Shown: positions 9,527 through 19,064, counted from the stretch's first letter. The stretch is 64,000 nt of DNA from Bacteroidales bacterium (GCA_015060965.1 SUXN01000008.1:1-64000); one strand, 5' to 3'. Translations and numbers: made by a program. The notes: a model not told the origin generated them from the letters alone.

Positions 9527-9552
9527 CGCCGCAAAAGAAAATAATATAGACT

Positions 9553-10572
9553 ATGGAAACTTTGGATTGGTCAAATCTTGGATTCGGTTATCGCAAGACC
9601 GACGGCAATGTGCGCTGTATCTACAAGGACGGTGCATGGGGCGAGGTTCAGGTATCTACCGATGAGAATATAACACTTCACATGGCGGCAACCTGTCTGC
9701 ACTATGGTCAGGATGCCTTTGAGGGCCTCAAGGCCTTCCGCGGAAAGGATGGAAAGGTGCGCATCTTCCGTCTCGAGGCAAATGCCGAGCGCTTGCAGAG
9801 CAGTTGTGACGGTATAATGATGCCTCGCGTGAGCACTGAGCTCTTCCGCGAGATGGTTACAAAGGTGGTGGCGCTTAACGAGCGTTTTGTGCCTCCTTAC
9901 GAGAGCGGTGCGTCGCTTTATATACGTCCGTTGCTCATCGGTACAAGTGCCCAGGTGGGTGTGAGCCCGTCAAAGGAGTATCTTTTTGTGATATTCGTAA
10001 CTCCTGTAGGACCATACTACAAGGCCGGCTTTGCAGTGAACAACTGCGTGATTTTCCGCGACATTGACCGCGCGGCACCTCTCGGCACAGGCCGTTTCAA
10101 GGTGGGCGGTAACTATGCAGCGGGTATGCGTGCGAGCTATGCCGCGCATGAGCAGGGCTATTCTTGCGAGATTTATCTTGATGCAAAGGAGAAAAAATAT
10201 ATCGACGAGTGTGGTGCTGCCAACTTCATCGGTATCAAGGGCAACAGCTACATTACTCCAAAATCTACATCTATCCTGCCTTCAATCACCAATAACAGCC
10301 TCATGCAGATAGCGCGTGACATGGGTATGACTGTAGAACAGCGTCCCGTGCCCGAGGAGGAACTCTCTGCATTCGATGAGGCCGGTGCCTGCGGTACTGC
10401 TGCCGTCATTTCTCCAATCGGACGCATAGATGATGTGGAGCAGGGCAAGAGCTATGTTATTGCCAAGGACGGTAAGCCCGGTCCTGTGCTCACAGAGCTT
10501 TATCACCGTCTGCGTGCAATACAGTACGGTGATGTGGCCGATCCTTACGGTTGGGTAACAGTAGTTGAATAA
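9553..10572 (+). CDS. ilvE: Branched-chain amino acid aminotransferase
   Basis: PLP-dependent fold-type IV transaminase for Leu, Ile and Val. The 339-residue length and motifs match the class-II BCAT group: [15 protein letters not shown] near residue 55, the PLP lysine in [10 protein letters not shown] (Lys183), [10 protein letters not shown] and [12 protein letters not shown]. The ATG at 9553 is the standard start. It is followed by trmB after ten bases, so the two may share a transcript. Confidence 0.96.
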   Translation: METLDWSNLGFGYRKTDGNVRCIYKDGAWGEVQVSTDENITLHMAATCLHYGQDAFEGLKAFRGKDGKVRIFRLEANAERLQSSCDGIMMPRVSTELFREMVTKVVALNERFVPPYESGASLYIRPLLIGTSAQVGVSPSKEYLFVIFVTPVGPYYKAGFAVNNCVIFRDIDRAAPLGTGRFKVGGNYAAGMRASYAAHEQGYSCEIYLDAKEKKYIDECGAANFIGIKGNSYITPKSTSILPSITNNSLMQIARDMGMTVEQRPVPEEELSAFDEAGACGTAAVISPIGRIDDVEQGKSYVIAKDGKPGPVLTELYHRLRAIQYGDVADPYGWVTVVE

Positions 10573-10582
10573 TAAAGAGGCT

Positions 10583-11341
10583 ATGGGAAAAGGAAAACTG
10601 AAGAAATTCGCCGATATGGCATCATACCCCAATGTTATCGAGCATCCCTATTCGGTTATCGATAATGTTGAATTCCCCTTGCAAGGTAACTGGAAACGCG
10701 ACTTTTTCAAGAATGACAATCCTATCGTCCTGGAACTTGGCTGTGGTAGGGGTGAATATACTGTGGCTCTTGCGCGTCGTTTCCCCGAGAAGAATTTCAT
10801 AGGAGTGGATATCAAGGGTGCGCGTATGTGGACAGGTGCCACCGAGGCTATGGAGGCAGGGCTTACCAATGTGGGCTTCCTGCGTACGAACATCGAGATA
10901 ATAGACCGTCTGTTCGCGGTTGGCGAAGTGAGTGAGATTTGGCTTACCTTCCCCGACCCGCAGATGAAGAAGTATACAAAGCGCCTGACCTCTTCTCTTT
11001 TCCTTGCGCGTTACAGGAATATCCTTGCCGAGGATGCAGTCGTGCACCTCAAGACCGACAGCAACTTCATGTTTACCTATACCAAATATATAACAGAGGT
11101 GAATGCATTGCCGGTAGTGGAGTGTATTGAGGATGTGCACGGCCAAGAGGTGGTGAGTGACGTGCTGCAGATACGTACCTACTACGAGTCACAGTGGTTG
11201 TCACGCGGCATAACAATCAAGTACATTGCCTTCAACCTTCCGGCAAAGGAGCAGTATGAGGAGCCGGACGTGGAGATTGAACTTGACGAGTATCGCAGTT
11301 ACGGACGCAGTAAGCGTAGCTGTCTGGAAACAAGTAAATAA
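10583..11341 (+). CDS. trmB: tRNA (guanine-N7-)-methyltransferase
   Basis: Methylates G46 of the tRNA variable loop with SAM. The SAM-binding motif [11 protein letters not shown] is at residues 49-59, ending the second strand with [10 protein letters not shown]. The catalytic/substrate motif [17 protein letters not shown] and the LKTDS motif are present. A longer frame could use TTG at 10565, but that overlaps the ilvE stop; the ATG at 10583 gives the family N-terminus [10 protein letters not shown] and 252 residues. Confidence 0.95.
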   Translation: MGKGKLKKFADMASYPNVIEHPYSVIDNVEFPLQGNWKRDFFKNDNPIVLELGCGRGEYTVALARRFPEKNFIGVDIKGARMWTGATEAMEAGLTNVGFLRTNIEIIDRLFAVGEVSEIWLTFPDPQMKKYTKRLTSSLFLARYRNILAEDAVVHLKTDSNFMFTYTKYITEVNALPVVECIEDVHGQEVVSDVLQIRTYYESQWLSRGITIKYIAFNLPAKEQYEEPDVEIELDEYRSYGRSKRSCLETSK

Positions 11342-11352
11342 CAGATGTGATT

Positions 11353-11655
11353 ATGTTCAAACATATTGTAATGTGGCGCTTCATTGAGGGTGCCAACGGA
11401 AAGAGCAAGCAGGAGCATGCTCTCTGGGCAAAAGAGAGCCTTGAGGCTCTTGTGGGTGTAGTCCCCGAGATAATCTCTCTTGAGGTGGGTGTGAATGTGT
11501 GCGTGGCGGGTACTGCATACGATGCGGTGCTGGTGTCGGCTTTTGAGGATGCCGAGGCAATGGAACGCTACAAGATCCACCCGGCGCATGCGGCTGTGGC
11601 GGCATGTTTCAAAGGTATAACCGAAGGCCGCGCCGAGGCGGACTATGTGATATGA
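11353..11655 (+). CDS. Dabb (dimeric alpha-beta barrel) family protein
   Basis: A 100-residue stress-responsive A/B-barrel-type protein beginning FKHIVMWRF and containing YDAVLVSAFEDAEAMERYKIHPAH, the usual Dabb pattern. Members form small dimers; the role in bacteria is mostly unknown. The ATG at 11353 is preferred to a GTG two codons upstream. It follows trmB by 11 bases and precedes the repeat-bearing spacer before mrp. Confidence 0.85.
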   Translation: MFKHIVMWRFIEGANGKSKQEHALWAKESLEALVGVVPEIISLEVGVNVCVAGTAYDAVLVSAFEDAEAMERYKIHPAHAAVAACFKGITEGRAEADYVI

Positions 11656-11658
11656 AAC

Positions 11659-11694
11659 GTGAAAAGTGAAAACAGAGGACCTCAAAACTGAAAA
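11659..11694 (+). repeat. Heptamer repeat element before mrp
   Basis: Two GTGAAAA units in tandem, a GAGGACCTC centre, then CTCAAAA and CTGAAAA. It almost fills the 42-base spacer and ends three bases before the mrp start. Confidence 0.65.
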
Positions 11695-11697
11695 ATA

Positions 11698-12804
11698 ATG
11701 GCATTATATCCAAAACTTATACTTGACGCATTGGAGAAGGTGCGTTATCCTGGCAACGGCAAGAATCTTGTCGAGGCAGATATGATTGATGACAATATAC
11801 GTATTGACGGCAACAAGGTAAGCTTTTCCATTATCTTCGACAAACCTACCGACCCGTTCATCCGTTCGGTAGTGAAGTCGGCCGAGGCTGCTATCCTCAC
11901 ATACGTTGGAAAGGAGGTGGAGATTGTGGGTAACATCAGTGTGGTGAGCCGTCAGGCAGCGCGTCCCGAGGTCGGTAAATTCCTGCCACAGGTCAAGAAT
12001 GTCATTGCAATATCATCGGGTAAGGGTGGAGTAGGAAAGTCTACAGTGTCGGCAAATCTTGCAATAGCGCTTGCGCGTCTGGGTTACAAGGTCGGTCTGC
12101 TCGATGCCGATATCTTCGGTCCATCAATCCCAAAGATGTTCAGTGTGGAGGATGAGCGTCCATACAGTGAGAATATCGACGGACGTGACCTGATACTGCC
12201 GATAGAGAAATTCGGAGTGAAGATTCTGTCAATAGGCTTCTTTGTCGATCCCGAGCAGGCAATCCTGTGGCGTGGAGGTATGGCAAGCAATGCCCTCAAG
12301 CAGCTCATTGCCGATGCGGCATGGGGCGAGCTGGACTATTTCCTCATTGACCTTCCACCGGGAACAAGTGATATTCACCTTACTATAGTGCAGTGTCTGG
12401 CACTCACCGGTGCTGTGGTGGTGACAACACCGCAAGAGGTCTCTCTCGCGGCTGCCATCAAGGGTGTGAACATGTTCGTCAATGAAAAGGTGGCAGTGCC
12501 CATCCTCGGTTTGATTGAGAATATGGCATGGTTCACTCCTGCCGAGCTTCCCGACAACAAGTATTATATATTCGGTAAGGAGGGAGGCAAACGTATGGCT
12601 GAAGCGTACAATATCCCGCTGATAGGTCAGATACCTCTTGTGCAGAGTATCTGCGAGAGCGGTGACGAGGGTATTCCCATTGCAATGAAAGCAGACAGCC
12701 CCGACGGACAGGCATTCATCCAGGTGGCAGCGGCATTGGTCGAGAAAACCAACAGACGCAATGCGGAACTGCCCGAGACGAAGATTGTTGGAACACACAG
12801 ATAA
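11698..12804 (+). CDS. mrp: Mrp/NBP35-family Fe-S cluster carrier ATPase
   Basis: Thought to hold and transfer iron-sulfur clusters. An N-terminal MIP18/DUF59 domain covers residues 1-85. The deviant Walker [12 protein letters not shown] is at 106-116, and [12 protein letters not shown] and [13 protein letters not shown] follow. Length 368. The usual C-terminal CxxC (in ENM-x-FxCPxC) is absent: the corresponding stretch reads [20 protein letters not shown]. As I recall, Bacteroidetes homologues share this, so cluster binding must use other ligands or not occur. A strong terminator follows. Confidence 0.93.
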   Translation: MALYPKLILDALEKVRYPGNGKNLVEADMIDDNIRIDGNKVSFSIIFDKPTDPFIRSVVKSAEAAILTYVGKEVEIVGNISVVSRQAARPEVGKFLPQVKNVIAISSGKGGVGKSTVSANLAIALARLGYKVGLLDADIFGPSIPKMFSVEDERPYSENIDGRDLILPIEKFGVKILSIGFFVDPEQAILWRGGMASNALKQLIADAAWGELDYFLIDLPPGTSDIHLTIVQCLALTGAVVVTTPQEVSLAAAIKGVNMFVNEKVAVPILGLIENMAWFTPAELPDNKYYIFGKEGGKRMAEAYNIPLIGQIPLVQSICESGDEGIPIAMKADSPDGQAFIQVAAALVEKTNRRNAELPETKIVGTHR

Positions 12805-12821
12805 ATGGAGTCCTTATTATA

Positions 12822-12859
12822 ACAAAAATAACGATGGTCGTGACCTTCGTTATTTTTGT
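12822..12859. terminator. Bidirectional terminator between mrp and the Imm17-like gene
   Basis: 13-bp stem ACAAAAATAACGA / TCGTTATTTTTGT with a 12-base loop. A-rich on the left and T-rich on the right, it can end both the + unit and the lpxK-thiL minus unit. Confidence 0.8.
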
Positions 12860-12861
12860 TG

Positions 12862-13080
12862 TTATAGGTTCTCTATCTGATAGTAGAAGTATATTGCTGC
12901 TGCAATGAACAGCGCTCCTATCGACCCGTATGCCCACCGTGCTCCGTTGCGTCCCAGACGCTTCACAAAGAAACTGGCATTGTCGGCCGTGAAGAACCAA
13001 TCCCAGTCGAACAGTGATGCAAGCAGTGCGACAAGGCCTGTCAGCAGGAAAATTGCCTGTACGAAATTATGCAGTATCAT
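12862..13080 (-). CDS. Small two-helix membrane protein, Imm17-like
   Basis: A 72-residue protein with hydrophobic segments at about 4-24 and 48-66 joined by a basic loop. The FDWDWFFTADNASFFVKRLGRNGAR core matches what I recall of the Immunity protein 17 (Imm17) family. Imm17 was named from toxin-immunity loci, but here no toxin, polymorphic-toxin cassette or secretion gene is nearby. It is the last gene of the lpxK-PNP-thiL unit, starting 13 bases after thiL. The function is therefore open; a housekeeping membrane role is as likely as immunity. Confidence 0.7.
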   Translation of the reverse strand: MILHNFVQAIFLLTGLVALLASLFDWDWFFTADNASFFVKRLGRNGARWAYGSIGALFIAAAIYFYYQIENL

Positions 13081-13093
13081 GGCCTTTGCCGCA

Positions 13094-14131
13094 TCAGTCG
13101 TTCTTCGGGGTCCAACCCTGTGCCTTCAGTTCCATCTCCACACCGTCACGGGTGATGAGCGCAAGGCCCATACTATCGCTTACGATGTGTCCTATGATGC
13201 GTACCTCCTTCATCGCAGCTACCTTCTCGTGGTCGGCTATGGGTACAGTGAACAGCAACTCGAAGTCCTCTCCACCGTTAAGTGCGCAGGTCACGACGTT
13301 CAGGTTAAGTTCCTCGGCCATGATGGCTGTCTGGTAGTCGATGGGGATGCGCTCCTCGTATATTCGGCAACCGGCACCGCTCTGCTTGCATATATGCATA
13401 AGCTCGGATGAGAGGCCGTCACTGATGTCTATCATCGATGTGGGCTTGATGCCCTCTTCGCGCAGTTTCTCAATAACTTCGCGGCGTGCTTCGGGTTTCA
13501 GCTGGCGCTCAAGGATATACTCCTTGCCCTGGAAATCTGGCTGTATATCTTTGCCTGCCGTTGCAATCTTCTCGCGCTCGAGCAGCTGAAGGCCCATGTA
13601 TGCGGCTCCAAGGTTACCGGTAACGCATATCAGGTCGGTCTCCTTTGCTCCGTTGCGCTTTACTACGGTACCTTTGGGCGCTGTGCCGATGGCTGTTATG
13701 CTTATCGCAAGGCCTGTGAGCGAAGATGTGGTGTCACCGCCGACGATGTCTATCCCGTATGTCTGGCAGGCGAGTCTTATTCCGGCATACAGCTCTTCAA
13801 CGTCCTCGATGCAGAACTTGCGGCTCAAGGCGAGCGATACGGTAATCTGCTTTGGGGTTCCGTTCATAGCGTATATGTCCGATATGTTGGCTACTACTGC
13901 CTTGTAGCCCAGATGGCGCAAGGGGAAATAGGTGAGATCAAAATGTATGCCCTCCATGAACAGGTCTGTGCTTACGAGGACCTCCTCGTCATTGCTGAAC
14001 TGCAGGATGGCTGCATCATCACCGGCTCCGGTCTTGCTCTCCTTGTTCGTTAGTGTAATCTCCTTGGTGAGGCGCTCTATGAGGCCGAACTCACCTACTG
14101 ATGATATCTCTGTACGTTTTGTCGTGTTCAT
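13094..14131 (-). CDS. thiL: Thiamine-monophosphate kinase
   Basis: Phosphorylates thiamine phosphate to the cofactor thiamine diphosphate. A PurM-like fold is seen with GEFGLIERLT at the N-terminus, GDDAAI near residue 39, VSTDLFMEGIHFDL, the NISDIYAMNG segment, GGDTTSS and MIDISDGLSSEL. Length 345. It lies downstream of purine nucleoside phosphorylase (29-base gap) in the lpxK unit. Confidence 0.95.
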   Translation of the reverse strand: MNTTKRTEISSVGEFGLIERLTKEITLTNKESKTGAGDDAAILQFSNDEEVLVSTDLFMEGIHFDLTYFPLRHLGYKAVVANISDIYAMNGTPKQITVSLALSRKFCIEDVEELYAGIRLACQTYGIDIVGGDTTSSLTGLAISITAIGTAPKGTVVKRNGAKETDLICVTGNLGAAYMGLQLLEREKIATAGKDIQPDFQGKEYILERQLKPEARREVIEKLREEGIKPTSMIDISDGLSSELMHICKQSGAGCRIYEERIPIDYQTAIMAEELNLNVVTCALNGGEDFELLFTVPIADHEKVAAMKEVRIIGHIVSDSMGLALITRDGVEMELKAQGWTPKND

Positions 14132-14160
14132 ATTGTATTATAAATGTGTACTCTGTATGG

Positions 14161-14970
14161 TTATGCCCTGTTTATTATCTCGCGGAAAATGGTCGTCATC
14201 TTTGGCTGTGCCTCGTCGGCAGCCTTCTGTACCTCCTCGTGGCTGCACTCTACCACAATGCCTTCGAGACCGAGGTCTGTTATGACAGAAATTCCGAAAA
14301 CCCTTATCCCGCAGTGGCGCGCCACTATTACCTCGGGTACGGTAGACATTCCCACTGCATCGCCGCCCATACGGTGGAACATGCGGTACTCGGCCGGGGT
14401 TTCGAATGTGGGTCCTTGTGTACCAAGGTATACGCCCTCAACAACGCGGATGCCCTTCTCGGCGGCAATCTCTTTCGCTTTTGCGATGAGCTCCTTGTCA
14501 TATGCGGTACTCATGTCAGGGAAACGGTCACCGTAAGGGATGTTCTTGCCGCGCAACGGGTGTTCGGGGAACATGTTGATGTGGTCGGTTATTATCATAA
14601 GGTCGCCGATGATGAACTCCGGGTTCATTCCGCCTGCAGCATTGGAGACGAAAAGGGTCTTTATGCCAAGCTCCCTCATCACGCGCACGGGGAAGGTTAC
14701 CTCTTTCATTGAGTAGCCCTCATAGAAGTGGAAACGTCCCTGCATTGCCATAATCTCCTTGCCACCCAGTTTGCCGAAAATGAGCTTTCCCGAATGTCCT
14801 TCTACCGTTGAAAGCGGGAAGTTGGGTATATCCTTGTACTCAATCTCGTACTTCTCTGTTATCTCGTTCACAAGGCTTCCGAGGCCAGTACCTAAAATGA
14901 TGGCAGTCTCGGGTGATGTTCTCATCTTACTTTTGAGAAACTCGGCTGTCTCCTGAATTTTCTGTAACAT
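14161..14970 (-). CDS. Purine nucleoside phosphorylase (trimeric, inosine/guanosine type)
   Basis: Splits inosine and guanosine into base and ribose-1-phosphate for purine salvage. Family motifs: ILGTGLG (phosphate-binding), [32 protein letters not shown] and [20 protein letters not shown] at 14979 would add three residues; the ATG at 14970 with AGGAG just upstream is preferred, giving 269 residues. It overlaps the 3' end of lpxK by 44 bases, so the two are translationally linked. Confidence 0.94.
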   Translation of the reverse strand: MLQKIQETAEFLKSKMRTSPETAIILGTGLGSLVNEITEKYEIEYKDIPNFPLSTVEGHSGKLIFGKLGGKEIMAMQGRFHFYEGYSMKEVTFPVRVMRELGIKTLFVSNAAGGMNPEFIIGDLMIITDHINMFPEHPLRGKNIPYGDRFPDMSTAYDKELIAKAKEIAAEKGIRVVEGVYLGTQGPTFETPAEYRMFHRMGGDAVGMSTVPEVIVARHCGIRVFGISVITDLGLEGIVVECSHEEVQKAADEAQPKMTTIFREIINRA

Positions 14971-16015
14971 ACTCCTCAATTATTTTGTTAAACATCTTCT
15001 CTTCGTCACCAAGGATTTCAACCTTTATAGGCATAACATATATGCTCTCCCTAATGTTCTGTGCAAGGTCGTCACGTTGCAGAAGACGTGTCGCGTCCTT
15101 TTCTGTCGTCATTATAACCTTGCTGTTCCCCTCTATTGCATCGAATCGGGCGGCAATGTTGTCAATGTCGGCTGTGGTAAAGTTGTGGTGGTCGCCGAAC
15201 TGCATCATGGTAACCATCTTCCCACGGCGCTCGATTTCGGCACGAAGCGGTTCGGGCTTTGCAATTCCGGTTACCAGAAGCACATTCCGGGCATCATCTG
15301 CCTTGTGTGGTGCAGCATCCTTGAACAATGGGTAACAGCTGCCGTATTTCATTCTTGAGAAGAATACCGGAATATCCTTCCAACCTTTTATGTAATTACG
15401 GCACCACTCCTGCTCCTCGGGTGTTATGTTGTCGCATTTTGTCATGATGACAATATCCGCTCTCCTTATTCCGGCAAGGCTTTCGCGCAGGCGTCCGAAA
15501 GGCAATACACAGTCCTGCCATATAGGACGGTTGCTGTCAATTAGCAGAATGTAAAGCCCGGCCTTCACATAGCGGTGCTGGTAGGCGTCATCGAGCAGTA
15601 TCGCGTCAAGCCCTGGCACCTCGGATGTGAGCTTTTCGATGCCTGTAACGCGCTTTTCGCAGACAGCAACATCTATGTCGGGGTACTTGTTCTTTATCTG
15701 GAAGGGTTCGTCACCTATTTGTGGCATAGGGGTAGCCTCGTCGGCTCTTATGTATCCCTTGCTCTTGCGACCGTAACCGCGGCTCAACACAGCAATCTTG
15801 TGGCTGTCACGTAAAATCTCTATCAGGTATTCAGTATGAGGGGTCTTGCCCGTGCCGCCTACTGAGATGTTGCCTATGCATATTGTGGCAACAGGAAACT
15901 TGCGGCTCTCCAACATGCCGTAGTCGAACATCCTGTTTCTTGTCCAGGTAATCCAGTTGTATGGGTTTACCGCGTCAAGCATCTGTTTGAATATGCTTCT
16001 TTCCTTGTTTTTCAT
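14927..16015 (-). CDS. lpxK: Tetraacyldisaccharide 4'-kinase
   Basis: Adds the 4'-phosphate to the lipid A precursor at the inner membrane. An N-terminal membrane-associated helix (about 15-33) is followed by the P-loop [16 protein letters not shown] (Walker A at 53-58), [32 protein letters not shown] and TTEKDATRL. Length 362. It heads the minus unit with purine nucleoside phosphorylase, thiL and the Imm17-like gene; this is a locational rather than pathway link. Confidence 0.95.
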   Translation of the reverse strand: MKNKERSIFKQMLDAVNPYNWITWTRNRMFDYGMLESRKFPVATICIGNISVGGTGKTPHTEYLIEILRDSHKIAVLSRGYGRKSKGYIRADEATPMPQIGDEPFQIKNKYPDIDVAVCEKRVTGIEKLTSEVPGLDAILLDDAYQHRYVKAGLYILLIDSNRPIWQDCVLPFGRLRESLAGIRRADIVIMTKCDNITPEEQEWCRNYIKGWKDIPVFFSRMKYGSCYPLFKDAAPHKADDARNVLLVTGIAKPEPLRAEIERRGKMVTMMQFGDHHNFTTADIDNIAARFDAIEGNSKVIMTTEKDATRLLQRDDLAQNIRESIYVMPIKVEILGDEEKMFNKIIEEYVTENSGDSRVSQK

Positions 16016-16026
16016 CCTTTTATAAA

Positions 16027-16043
16027 GCTATTGCAAAAATAGC
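16027..16043 (-). promoter_or_regulatory. lpxK promoter within an inverted repeat
   Basis: GCTATT and AATAGC form a perfect inverted repeat with a five-base centre. The minus-strand -7 box TATTTTTG (16034-16041) sits inside it, 19 bases before the lpxK ATG. This arrangement could be an operator, or chance in A+T-rich DNA. Confidence 0.45.
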
Positions 16044-16189
16044 TATTTATTCTATAAGGTGTTGTTTGCCCGGTGATTTCTTTTGGGCTTTTTCTCCTGC
16101 TTAAATGTTAAAAAAACTTATAATTTTGTTTTTTCCTTTTTCTTGAAATCATTTTCTTTAGAAATCTTCATTGATTTGAAAAAAAAAGT

Positions 16190-16197
16190 TACTTTTG
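16190..16197 (+). promoter_or_regulatory. -7 box for tRNA-Ser / exbB
   Basis: TACTTTTG fits TAnnTTTG, with TTG at 16171-16173 upstream. It precedes the tRNA by 68 bases. No other promoter or terminator is clear between the tRNA and exbB. Confidence 0.5.
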
Positions 16198-16265
16198 CCG
16201 TGAAATAGAGTGTTGTTTACAAAAAATGTTGTAAATTGCAACCCGAATAGTAGTGGCCTACGTGG

Positions 16266-16353
16266 GGAAAGATGCTCGAGTGGTTGAAGAGGCACGCCTG
16301 GAAAGCGTGTATACGCCAAAAGTGTATCGGGGGTTCGAATCCCCCTCTTTCCG
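16266..16353 (+). tRNA. tRNA-Ser (anticodon GGA)
   Basis: 88 nt. Acceptor stem GGAAAGA / TCTTTCC with G discriminator, a D arm with GAGTGGTTGAAGAGG, an anticodon loop CTGGAAA between CACGC and GCGTG, a long class II variable arm, and a T arm GGGGG-TTCGAAT-CCCCC. CCA is not encoded. Confidence 0.97.
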
Positions 16354-16407
16354 CTGTAAATTAGGGATAATTAACTTATAAAATATTAATCTAAAAAATT
16401 ACACACA

Positions 16408-17256
16408 ATGAAAAAACTTTTTGCAATCGTTGCAGTGTTGGGTTTGTTAGGTACAGCTCAGGTTGCTGCACAAACTGAAGATGTTAACAATGTTCAGCAG
16501 ACAGAGGCAGTTGAGGCTGCTAGTGATTCAGCAGCAGTTGAGGCACCTGCAGTAGAGGAGCCTGTAGCTGAGGAGCCTGCAGAGGCTGCTCCAGTAGAGG
16601 TTGTTGAGGAAGAGGGTATCGCCGGTGTTCACAAGACACTCAAGACAAAGTTTATCGAGGGTGGTGCCGAGTTCATGGCGCTTGTAGCAATTGCGATGGT
16701 TATCGGTCTTGCTTTCTGTGTTGAGCGTATCATCTATTTGAGCATGGCTCAGGTTAACACAAAGAAGTTGATGGCTGGTATCGCTGACGCATTGTCAAAG
16801 AACGATGTTGAGGCAGCCAAGAACATCTGCCGTAACACAGCAGGTCCTGTTGCTGCTATCTGCTATCAGGGTCTTCTCCGTATCGACGAGGGTCTTGAGA
16901 CAGTTGAGCGTTCTGTAGTTTCTTACGGTAGCTTGCAGTCTTCAATGCTTGAGAAGAACTGTTCATGGATCACATTGTTCATCGCGATGGCTCCATCACT
17001 CGGATTCTTGGGTACTGTGATCGGTATGGTCATGTCATTTGACGAGATCCAGCAGAAGGGTGACATTTCTCCAACTATCGTTGCCGGTGGTATGAAGGTG
17101 GCTCTTATCACAACTATCTACGGTATTCTCGTAGCTCTTATTCTGCAGGTATTCTATAACTTTATCCTTACCAAGATCGAGTCTCTCGTTTCAGATATGG
17201 AGGATTGCTCAATCACTCTCTTGGATCTTTTGACAAAGTTTAACTTGAAGAAGTAA
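16408..17256 (+). CDS. exbB: MotA/TolQ/ExbB proton channel protein with acidic periplasmic-type N-terminal extension
   Basis: The ion-conducting subunit of an ExbB-ExbD motor that powers TonB-dependent uptake or a Tol/gliding-like system. Residues 1-21 look like a signal sequence ending AAQ. Residues 22-70 are almost all Glu, Ala, Val and Pro. Three membrane spans lie at about 88-108, 190-212 and 228-252, with the family core APSLGFLGTVIGMVMSFDEI and GGMKVALITTIYGILVAL. Length 282. Followed by a membrane protein and two exbD genes in one unit ending at a strong terminator. Confidence 0.93.
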   Translation: MKKLFAIVAVLGLLGTAQVAAQTEDVNNVQQTEAVEAASDSAAVEAPAVEEPVAEEPAEAAPVEVVEEEGIAGVHKTLKTKFIEGGAEFMALVAIAMVIGLAFCVERIIYLSMAQVNTKKLMAGIADALSKNDVEAAKNICRNTAGPVAAICYQGLLRIDEGLETVERSVVSYGSLQSSMLEKNCSWITLFIAMAPSLGFLGTVIGMVMSFDEIQQKGDISPTIVAGGMKVALITTIYGILVALILQVFYNFILTKIESLVSDMEDCSITLLDLLTKFNLKK

Positions 17257-17281
17257 TAACAGCTAAATAAATTGTATAGTT

Positions 17282-17818
17282 ATGAAAGCTGATATGTATA
17301 TTAAATTGTCCAAATATGTATTGCTGGCGCTGCTTGTTGTAACGTTGGTTATACTTGGCCTCTTCTTTTTCGTTGGCTTTGACAACGAAATAGTGCTTCC
17401 CGGCCAGGAAAAGCCGCTTACAGATCCTCAGTTCTTGCCTGCACTCATGTGGTGGATGTATCTTTTGGTGATTGTTCCCATCGTCCTGATTGTTATTTAT
17501 CAGGTTGTAGGTTTGGTTAAGAAGTTTGTTGATAGCCCCAAGGAGGCAACAAAGAGCTTGTTCGGTTTTATTCTTGCCATCATTCTCGTAGTTGTTGCTT
17601 ACGTTGTGGCATCTTCAGCCGATTCAAATTCACTCGAGGCTATCCAGAACGGTACTGTAGCTCCTATCCTTATCAACAATGTCGTTTGTGAGGATACAGG
17701 CTCAATGATTCTGACAGATACTTTGCTCTATGTACAGTATGTGCTCCTTATCATTAGTGTTCTGGCTACATTCGTAAGTTTGTTGGGTATTTTAAAGGGA
17801 GTAAACAAAGTTAAGTAA
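17282..17818 (+). CDS. Four-span membrane protein of the ExbB/ExbD cluster, function unknown
   Basis: 178 residues with four hydrophobic segments at about 10-31, 54-76, 92-112 and 148-169 and a short Lys-rich loop (KKFVDSPKEATKS) between spans two and three. I do not recognise a named family. Its place between exbB (25-base gap) and exbD (6-base gap) suggests a subunit or assembly factor of the same motor. I recall similar genes at this position in other Bacteroidetes. No enzymatic motif is seen. Confidence 0.7.
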   Translation: MKADMYIKLSKYVLLALLVVTLVILGLFFFVGFDNEIVLPGQEKPLTDPQFLPALMWWMYLLVIVPIVLIVIYQVVGLVKKFVDSPKEATKSLFGFILAIILVVVAYVVASSADSNSLEAIQNGTVAPILINNVVCEDTGSMILTDTLLYVQYVLLIISVLATFVSLLGILKGVNKVK

Positions 17819-17824
17819 TAAGTC

Positions 17825-18526
17825 ATGGCTAAAGGTAATAGAAAAGTACCCGGAATCAACGCCAGTTCAACTGCGGATATTTCATTTATCCTGTTGATCT
17901 TCTTCCTTGTCGTGACTTCTATGAGCCATCAGACAGGTTTGAATTCGCGTCTTCCGGAGAAAACAGAGGATAACACTCCTCCGCCAAAGATCCTGCAGAG
18001 AAACGTACTTGCTGTTAATGTTAACATGTACAGCAAGATTCTCGTTAAGCCGGGTGATATGGAGGTGAGTGAGTTTGAGAGTAGATATGGCGTTAAGGTA
18101 ACTGACGTTCCTTTTGAGAAATTGCGCTGGATTGCCAAGGATTTTATCTGTAACCAGATTACAGATGCAAACGGTAATGTTGTAGCTAAAGATCTTGAGG
18201 TATATCCTGTAATGATCGATACATTCGTTATATGGAAGGATAAGGATGGTAATCCACATGCACTTCCCGATGGTCAGCCACGTAATATCTCAAAGAACCA
18301 CGTGATCACTTTGACAACAGACCGTGCTTCGGAGTATAGTGTATACTTCAAGGTTGCCAATGAGCTCTATGGCGCATACAATGAGTTGCGTGACCAGCTT
18401 GCTCAAGAGGAGTATGGTAAATCTTACAGCGAGCTTGATGGTAACCAGCAGGAGGTTTGTCAGCAGTACTACAAGCTGAAGATCTATGAGGCTAAGCCAC
18501 AAGAGTATACCGAAACCGTTCAATAA
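17825..18526 (+). CDS. exbD: ExbD/TolR biopolymer transport protein, long form
   Basis: 233 residues. The cytoplasmic N-terminus and single span contain NASSTADISFILLIFFLVVTSMS, with the ion-translocating Asp in TADISF. The periplasmic domain is longer than in classical ExbD (about 140 residues) because of an inserted segment around 60-145. It would couple proton flow through ExbB to an outer-membrane machine. It lies ten bases before a second exbD paralogue; the pair may form a hetero-oligomer. Confidence 0.9.
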   Translation: MAKGNRKVPGINASSTADISFILLIFFLVVTSMSHQTGLNSRLPEKTEDNTPPPKILQRNVLAVNVNMYSKILVKPGDMEVSEFESRYGVKVTDVPFEKLRWIAKDFICNQITDANGNVVAKDLEVYPVMIDTFVIWKDKDGNPHALPDGQPRNISKNHVITLTTDRASEYSVYFKVANELYGAYNELRDQLAQEEYGKSYSELDGNQQEVCQQYYKLKIYEAKPQEYTETVQ

Positions 18527-18536
18527 TTGATGAGCT

Positions 18537-19046
18537 ATGAGTAAATTTAACAATAAAGGAAAGGCAGAGATGCCTGAGTTGAATACATCGTCTCTTCCTG
18601 ACTTGATCTTCTCTATCCTTTTCTTCTTCATGATTGTAACATCAATGCGTGAAGAGGAGCTCAAGGTGGAGTTCAAGGCACCTGCAGGAACAGAGCTTTC
18701 AAAGATTGAGCGTAAGACAGCTGCGATAAACCTGTATATCGGTACTCCAAACCAGATGCACCAGAAGCAGCTCGGTTCAGGTACACGTGTACAGATCAAC
18801 GACAAGTTTATCGAGGTATACGAGGTTGGTAAGCACGTTGCTGAGGAGCACAACACAATGAAGGGTGATGACAAGGCGCAGATGCGTGTTGTTCTCAAGG
18901 TGGATGCCGGTGACGGCACCGAGGGCCGCAAACGCCCAAGTACCCAGATGGGCGTTGTAAGTGACGTGAAGGAGGAACTTCGTGAGATTGGCGCTCTGTC
19001 AATCATGTACTCTGCTGAGTATGATGTAAAAAGAAACGAGCAGTAA
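18537..19046 (+). CDS. exbD: ExbD/TolR biopolymer transport protein, short form
   Basis: 169 residues. NTSSLPDLIFSILFFFMIVTSM holds the conserved Asp (SLPDLIF) at the start of the single membrane span; the rest is a periplasmic ExbD domain. Last gene of the exbB unit, directly before the terminator at 19065. Two different ExbD partners for one ExbB is the usual Bacteroidetes arrangement. Confidence 0.92.
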   Translation: MSKFNNKGKAEMPELNTSSLPDLIFSILFFFMIVTSMREEELKVEFKAPAGTELSKIERKTAAINLYIGTPNQMHQKQLGSGTRVQINDKFIEVYEVGKHVAEEHNTMKGDDKAQMRVVLKVDAGDGTEGRKRPSTQMGVVSDVKEELREIGALSIMYSAEYDVKRNEQ

Positions 19047-19064
19047 TCCTATGAACTGATACTT

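Noticed and set aside
12862..13080. Toxin-immunity locus
   Set aside because: No toxin, Rhs, T6SS or other polymorphic toxin gene is within reach; only the family resemblance remains.
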